Of a stretch of 64,000 nt of DNA, positions 57,774 to 64,000 are shown piece by piece. Under the pieces are notes generated by a model. The model worked only from the letters and a program-made list of their open reading frames with translations, searched no databases and had not been told where the DNA came from. The stretch is from Ricordea florida (lineage: Eukaryota; Cnidaria; Anthozoa; Corallimorpharia; Ricordeidae). How positions within the stretch are numbered: position 1 is the first letter of the stretch; every line of letters begins with the position of its first letter. Both the position numbers and the translations under genes were made by a program. The stretch is from NCBI GenBank assembly GCA_949710005.1, contig OX453278.1:10966512-11030511 (forward strand), in the 5' to 3' direction.

Positions 57774-60700
57774 ATGTCTTTCTCACTTGACGAAATGCTC
57801 CTGGACGGCGGTGTCATGGCGGCGACACGTGGCGCTCTCCAGAGAATGTACCTTTACTATCTCTTCTACATTCTCTTACGAGGGTCAATGTCTGTAGAAT
57901 TGTCCCTAGGAACTGGAAGCTTATCATGTTCGCTTGCAGTTGGCAAATCTCTGACTCAGACCGAAATTCCAACTAATGTTCGCATAATGCAAAAACAAGC
58001 TGAGACTCCTATGCGAATCAAAATGGCGAAAGTTTGTCAACTTGTGGAATGTTGCTCTCTGGCCGCACTCGTACTGCTTTCAGGTGATGTCTCTCCTAAT
58101 CCTGGCTGGAATCAACCTATTCTCAACAGCCCTGGCATGAAAATCGCCCACCTCAATGTTCGCAGTTTATCTCAACATTTTGATGAATTCCGAATACTTT
58201 TGCAGGACAACCCTTTTGACGTAATTTGCCTCACTGAGACCTGGCTAAATTCAAGTGACCTGGACGACGACTTTTTGATTGATGGTTATAATCTGGTTCG
58301 TTCTGATAGGGCTGCTGAGCACAGAGGCGGCGGGACTGCTATTTATTGTAACACTAAATTGTGGACTAGGCAAAGATTCGACCTCAGTGCAGAACTGGAC
58401 ATCGAAGCTACTTGGCTCGAAATTACATTCCCAAATCGGAGCAAAATGCTTGTTTGTTCCACTTATTGTCCAGATAAAGAATCTTATCGCACCTACAAAC
58501 CTGTTCTTGAAGAAATGCTAGAGCGAGCAGCGACTGAGGGCACTGAACAAGTATTTATAGGGGATTTTAATCAGGATTTACTTCCTAAAAAACTCTCGTC
58601 TGATGCTAGAGACTTACGCCAACTATTTACATCTTATCAGTTCACGCAACTTATTAAAGATCCTACGCGTATTACTGCAACCTCTCAAACGCTGCTGGAC
58701 CATATTTATGTTTCAAATGTAGACAAAGTCATCGCGTCCGGGGTCGCACAATGTTCCATAAGTGATCACTCACTTACATATCTCATACGGCGATCAAAAC
58801 AAAAACGAGGACCTTCAAAGACTATAAATTATAGAAACTTTAAAGATTATTCATCCGACAACTTTCTCGCAGATTTGCATAGAGTCTCTTGGGTTGGCGT
58901 CGACACCTCGCTAACTGTTGATGATGCTTGGGAGGTGTTTATTATGAACTTCAGGAATGTAATTGATCAGCACACGCCTCTTGCCACCAGACGTGTCCGC
59001 GCATCCACTCTTCCGTGGCTAAGTAGCGGCATCAGAGCAATGATGCGCACGAGAGACTTTCAACACAAAAGAGCCCAAATAACAAAGAGTGCTCTCGATT
59101 GGACAAAGTATGAAGAATCGCGTAACAAAACAACTCGTCTTATTCGCGAATCAAAGCGGAGCTACTATTCTGAAGTAATAAATGCCAATAAAAAGGATTC
59201 TGGAAAGCTGTGGAAAACACTCAAATCAATAATCTCCTGCTCTAAAAAAAGCCGAAACATCAGTTCCTTAGAAACATCTGCGGGTCTGTCTTTTGAACCT
59301 CGCGAAATTGCCCAAGGCTTCTCTGATTATTTTAGAACAGCAATAGCAAAGATCAGAGAAAATTTGCTACCCTCTGTGGTCACACCAACACAATCGCAGA
59401 AAGCTATCAGTGTTTTTCGGTTATCTGGTGTAACCGAAGACTTTGTTCATAGTGAACTTTTGAAGATCAAGTCATCGAAATCCACTGGACTCAAGGAAAT
59501 TCCTGCTCGCTTATTGAAGGATGGTGCTCCTGCATTATAAAAGCCGCTGACCACTCTTATCAATCGTTCTCTGGCGGAAGGTTCCATACCGTCAGATTGG
59601 AAACATGCTGTGGTTACACCTGTCTACAAGTCTGGACCTGTCTCAGATGCGGCTAACTATCGGCCTATCTCGACTCTCCCTGTATTTTCAAAAATCCTCG
59701 AACGTGCTGTCCACTCTATGGTCTACAGCTATCTTCAGGAAAATCACTTACTCAGCAACTACCAATCTGGCTTCCGGCCCTTACACTCAACATCCACCTG
59801 CCTAACTGATGTATCCAACAGACTGCTGCAGGGTGTGGACAGAGGTCAGATGTCTGGAATGGTCTTCTTAGACCTTTCCAAGGCATTTGATACTATTGAC
59901 CACGCCCTGATGCTGACTAAACTGAAAGATCTGGGTTTTTCTGATGCAGCTGTAAATTGGTTTAGAGCCTATTTAAGTAATAGGACACAGAGTGTATGTG
60001 TTAATGGTGTTGTGTCGGACCCTCAACCGATTGCATTTGGCGTTCCCCAAGGTTCTCTCCTTGGCCCGCTGCTTTTCATAGCTTATATTAACGATCTTCC
60101 ATCTGTAGTTAATAACTGTGAAATACAGCTCTATGCTGATGACACACTGCTATTTTACAGCAGCAATTCTATCTCTGATATTGAACATCATTTGACCGAA
60201 GACCTTGGCAGCATTGTTAGTTGGTTAGAAAGTAATTTTCTGTTTCTTAACTATAGTAAGACAAAGATCATGTTAGTTGGCACGCACCAACGCCTTAGCA
60301 GGGTAAATAGCTTTACTGTCCATGCGCGCAATAACATTCTCGGCAGAGTCTATCAGTTTAAGTATCTTGGAGTCATGCTTGACCCAACCCTCTCTTGGAA
60401 CGACCATATTGATTATATATCCTCCAAAATATCATCCAGGTTGGGCATGCTGCGGAAAGCCCGTAGGGTCGTTCCTCGAGAGGCTTGCATAACTTTGTAT
60501 GAGTCTATGGTACTTCCATTGTTTGACTACTGCTCTGCTGTCTGGGGTGGCTGCGGACAGACAAACCGCAGCTATCTCGACAGGCTGCAGCGGCGTGCTG
60601 CTAGCATAATTGAGTCCAGAACTGTTCAACAGTCTGAAGTTCGTAATATGCTAAGATGGCCTTCGCTAGAGGCGCGCCGCAATTATCAAATTTCTTTACT

Positions 60701-60950
60701 TGTTTTTAAGTGCCTGCATGGCCTAGCACCTGTTTATCTTCTTAACCAATTCTCCTTTTCTCGTGACTTCCATACTTACAATACTAGACATAAAGACCAA
60801 ATCCGTTTACCTCTGGCTAAAACATCTAAATTTCAGAGCTCTTTTTTATATAACGGTGCCAAAGTATGGAACACACTTCCGGCCTATCTAAGAAGTATAA
60901 CTTCTCTACCTAATTTTAAAACAAAATTGAAACAGTATCTTTATAAATAG
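57774..60950 (+). pseudogene. LINE ORF (APE endonuclease + reverse transcriptase) with one stop codon
   Basis: From the ATG at 57774 the frame runs to 59540, where TAA (59538-59540) interrupts it, and then continues in the same frame to TAG at 60950. Endonuclease motifs: MKIAHLNVRSL, ICLTETWLN, GGGTAIY, IGDFNQD, LLDHIYVSN and SDHSLT. The stop falls in the linker between the domains. RT motifs: ANYRPISTLPVFSKILE, FLDLSKAFDTIDH, GVPQGSLLGPLLF and the catalytic YADDTLLF. The C-terminus has the usual RLQRRAASII and YNTRHK stretches. Apart from the single stop it is intact, so the insertion is young. Confidence 0.88.
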
Positions 60951-61141
60951 TTCTGCACTATTTCGCCTTTTTTCTGCATGAAATGTAATTGTAATGTGTT
61001 TATGTAATGTGATGTAATGTATTGAAATGTATGTCTTGTAAATTGTTTGCAGGCCCCCATTTAAACCAGCCTACGCTGAATTGGGTGGCCTGTTGAAATA
61101 TTGCAAAAAGAAAGAAAGAAAAAGAAAGAAAAAGAAAAAGA
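57788..61141 (+). mobile_element. CR1/L2-like non-LTR retrotransposon
   Basis: It encodes an APE endonuclease and reverse transcriptase (57774-60950). The 3' UTR has GTAATGTGATGTAATGTATT and the conserved end CCAGCCTACGCTGAATTGGG, finishing in a (GAAA/AAAG)n microsatellite tail (about 61095-61141) as in CR1-like elements. The 5' border is uncertain because the sequence left of 57788 is also found inverted in the flanking TIR arm. Confidence 0.8.
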
Positions 61142-61653
61142 CGAACAGTGTAGATGCTGTTCTTCCCAGCTACATACCAGCACTATCCCTAAATGCTCAG
61201 CAAGATCGTATCCTCTTAATTGTATTCGATTAGATAGAAGTTCGATTACGTGGTGAGAAAGACATGCAACAAGAATACCAATAAGATACAGGCAACTCCA
61301 TTTTTCATAACCATAACCGACACAAAACACAGAGGGAAATAAGGAGCCACGTAGCTTTATAAGCCAATATTATCAGCAACCGCTTCTCCGTCTGCCATTT
61401 TGAAAGCGGAGAAGGCCCTATTTCGCATCTCGCATTTTTATCTCGCATTGTTTATCTCAAATCTCGCATTTTTATCTCGCATCTCGCATTTTTTATCTCG
61501 CATCTCGAATTTTTTATCCCGCATCTCGCATTTTTATGTCGCATTTACCTCTAGAAATTATTTTCTTCTGCCAGTAAGTCGCATCTAGAATGTCCCTAGC
61601 AGGCTTCCGTACAGTTACATACACGTTTCAAGTCTACGAGTTTCTGATCTATT

Positions 61654-62602
61654 TTAGCTCTTTCTGCATAAAATAGCGCCAAGCGTCGAGTCACTTGATT
61701 GGTGCGTTTGTACGTCAACAAATCCGTGTTTCTCTAAGAGCTGTTTGTATTCCTCTGCCGATCTCTCCTTGCCTTCAGTGCAGACCAGCATGTTTAAGGA
61801 TAACAGAAGGCCAAACAAAGGTCTAGTCTTCTCCTCTTCAAGGAGCATTTCACAGATGAGAAGCCCGCCTCCTGAAAAAGAAATATGGAATAGGAAACTA
61901 GGAAAATGCAAAATCCGACTTCTCTCCCAATTGGAATCGAAACTATCACCTTCCGATTACTACTTCGCAATACAGTGGCCATTAATCCATGACATAATAA
62001 TTATATTCCAGCTTTTCATCCTATGCTACAGAAACTGGAATAGCTCGGGCCGTATCGGTCTTTTGTGACGCCTGCTCGCTTTTTTCTTTCGATATTGAAC
62101 TATGCTCCTTTTTGTTATGAGGACAGTTTTTGTAATCATGGTCTCATTGGTCTAAGAGGCCTATTTACAAAGATCAACATTAAATTTTTACTTCGTCATT
62201 CGAGTTTATTTAATACGTAAGGGTTTCTCCTCTATTCACAGGCTCACAGCAGGTTTCAAATTCTACCTAACTGTGTTAAGAATTCATCAGGGCGTGCTAA
62301 AGAAATGAAAGGTATAATGTCTTTACCTGAAGGCAACGAGTTAAACACATTGTCAAGAATCAAGTCAACTTTTTCATCACTCCAGTCATGAAGAATGCGA
62401 CAAAGCACATAAAGGTCCGCACTGGGCAAGCTCGGCTGGAAAAAATCACCAACAGCAAAGGAAACATTTTCTTGATTGGGGCAGTCTTGCAGTGTTGGTT
62501 TAAAATGAGCTGAAGATTCCTTGACTGAGAGAAGGTCAACTACTGTGATCATCATGTCAGGATAGTACTGACACATCGTGTAAGCTAGCGCTCCTGTTGC
62601 TC
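61654..62602 (-). CDS. ASMT: ASMT-like O-methyltransferase, copy 2, partial (exons 2 and 3)
   Basis: Exons on the - strand: 62602-62327 (identical in sequence to exon 2 of copy 1) and 61871-61654 (218 nt, same length as exon 3 of copy 1, ending CRKS and TAA). Exon 3 has GGGLLICEMLLEEEKTRPLF and differs from copy 1 at several residues. Splice sites and phases match copy 1. Exon 1 is expected just past 64000. No breaks are seen, so it could be a second functional paralog whose 3' flank was hit by the 55489-61611 insertion. Confidence 0.85.
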
Positions 62603-62870
62603 CTGTTAGAATGATAACAGGTCTGCTGTCAGTGGTGAATTTTGGTCGGCAAGATTAGAGCAGAGAAGAACAAAGAGCGAAAGTAAAAATGTCACTGCTT
62701 GGAGCGAAAAAACAAAATGACAGATAGAAATATGACAAAAACACTATATCAAGACTGAATAAGTAGAACAAAAAAAGTAAACATACCAGTAAACTGAGAA
62801 AGAAAAAACACTTGTCCACACCAAACCTATTACTTAGTGGGCTTATGGGTTTGGGTTACAAATGAAACCG

Positions 62871-63085
62871 TGAATTATATGAAACCATGAATTATATGAA
62901 AACATGAATTATATCAAATCGTGAGTTATATCAAACCATGAGTTACATCAAACCATAAATTATATATATCAAACCAAGAATTATTTCTAACCATGAATTA
63001 TATTAAATCATGAATTATATCAAATCATGAATTATATCAATTAAACCATGAGTTCCATCTAACGGCATGAATTATATCAAACCAT
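62871..63085. repeat. Minisatellite of ~17-bp AACCATGAATTATATCA units
   Basis: About a dozen imperfect copies lie in intron 1 of ASMT-like copy 2. They are absent at the equivalent place in copy 1 (about 38890). Confidence 0.85.
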
Positions 63086-64000
63086 GATTTTGACTGTTTG
63101 AAACAACAAGTTGTGTCAGAATATATATGGTTTGAAATAATTTTGCAGGTAATGCTGTATTGTTTAAAACAACTGAGGAATTTGCCTGGCAATCATTATA
63201 ATATAAACAGGAGAAGTCGATTGTATTAAATAACGTCCGATAGAGGCAAACACTGATTTCAAATAATGTGAGAGCAAGCTCAGATTGTATGAAAGAAATG
63301 ATTGTAGGGGAAGTTATTGTTCAAAACAAAGGATACAAAGGATAAAAGAATGGTCCGAAATAATTACATTTGTCTAAATAATTTTTACATAATTTTGATA
63401 TAAGTGCCAAAAATAATTTTTGTACATTTGGCGCCCCATACATTTGCTCACCCCAGGGGCTTAAAGCGTTCTCAGGTTTCCATCGCTCCATAAAAACCAA
63501 CACAACTCCAAACAAGCTCCAGTTAGATCAGAAAACGGTGGCCTTATAACACTGTATAAATGCATCATTCATACTACTTAATTCTAAAGGGGCCACAGAC
63601 ATCCTTGTTGTGGAGCGATTGCCGAATACACGGCCCACTCATTTGCATGTGTAGGAGGCTTTTGAAGAACGAGACCTAAAACAATGGACTCTATTGTTAT
63701 TCATTAGTTGCCAACGGATATTCATCGCATCTTTGCCAAATGTTCTCGGACCTTCTAGTAAAACGTCTGTCACGAATTTCGTATTTTGTCAGGGCGAGAT
63801 AGGTTATCACCAACAGACCAAACTCACGACAAATTGTAAGGTAAACAAAGGTCTTACAAAAAAAACGATAAACTTAACTTATAGCGAACAAAAGCAATAG
63901 AAAGAACTAACTTTGACTGCATACTGTTATCTGTGATAAGTAACGATAAGGAAGGTTTTACCAGTAACATTAAATTTTCCTTATATGGTCTTGTATCAGC

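Larger units (their letters stand above)
55489..61611. mobile_element. TIR element with nested LINE and MITE insertions
   Basis: Ends TACGGAAGCCTG (55489) and CAGGCTTCCGTA (61611) are inverted, and GGGACATTC/GAATGTCCC lies just inside. The target TAGTTA/CAGTTA flanks them (55483-55488, 61612-61617). Duplication unit 1 has the uninterrupted site at about 37066-37080 (GGCAGTTACATACACG). The arms carry tandem AAATGCGAGATGCGAGAT words and a shared ~180-bp inner segment (57600-57788, inverted at 61255-61430). The left arm is broken by 55645-57536, and a LINE lies between the arms. No transposase was seen. Confidence 0.75.
41043..64000. repeat. Tandem duplication, unit 2 (ASMT-like copy 2), interrupted
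   Basis: Unit 2 is split by the Polinton (41366-54872) and the composite insertion (55489-61611). The last bases of the window (TTATATGGTCTTGTATCAGC) correspond to about 39690-39710 in unit 1, so exon 1 of copy 2 should begin about 100 bases past the edge. Confidence 0.85.

Noticed and set aside
61061-61330. Minus-strand coding frame right of the LINE
   Set aside because: It is the inverted copy of the arm segment at 57600-57788 plus the translated microsatellite tail, not a gene.

Overview
The window is nuclear DNA of an animal, most likely an anthozoan cnidarian (a stony coral or close relative). The spliced genes have GT-AG introns and encode clear metazoan proteins (OGT, PIBF1/CEP90, an ASMT-type methyltransferase). 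The introns are full of short foldback MITEs, tRNA-derived SINEs, and CR1/L2-like and Polinton elements of the kind known from cnidarian genomes. The species call is inference; no marker gene is present.

Layout. (1) 1537-8556, +: the last nine coding exons of OGT, the nucleocytoplasmic O-GlcNAc transferase; earlier TPR exons lie upstream of the window. (2) 10142-32556, +: a complete 14-exon PIBF1 gene whose exons sum to exactly 787 codons including the stop. Its introns hold hAT-like and other MITEs, SINEs, minisatellites and hairpins. (3) About 32557-36317: intergenic, with repeats only. (4) 36318-64000: a tandem duplication of a roughly 4.7-kb unit that carries an ASMT-like methyltransferase gene on the - strand. 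Copy 1 (37118-40389) is complete with three exons; copy 2 has exons 3 and 2 at 61654-62602 and its first exon just past the window edge. Copy 2's unit is split by two large insertions: a Polinton/Maverick (41366-54872) and a nest of a TIR element, a LINE and MITEs (55489-61611).

The Polinton is the most interesting object. It is about 13.5 kb, has ~375-bp terminal inverted repeats (TIRs) and a 6-bp target duplication (TTCCTA). It encodes protein-primed DNA polymerase B, an rve integrase (D39, D101, E136), a probable double-jelly-roll major capsid protein, an A32/FtsK-like packaging ATPase, a set of small membrane or virion-like proteins, a conserved 490-aa protein, and a zinc-repeat protein. 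Three things stand out. Both TIRs run into coding sequence, so the polymerase and the zinc-repeat protein share the same 52-residue Rho-N/SAP-like N-terminus. A recurring TTTAAAGATTTC-type motif sits 28-34 bases before at least six start codons, like a viral promoter. One membrane-protein gene is broken by an in-frame TGA and the integrase lacks an in-frame ATG, so this copy is probably recently dead or nearly intact. I saw no adenain-like maturation protease.

Other notable points are a 573-bp block identical between the two ASMT-like copies inside otherwise diverged flanks (gene conversion), an OGT with a shortened, divergent intervening domain, a LINE reading frame interrupted by a single stop, and several MITEs with readable target-site duplications.
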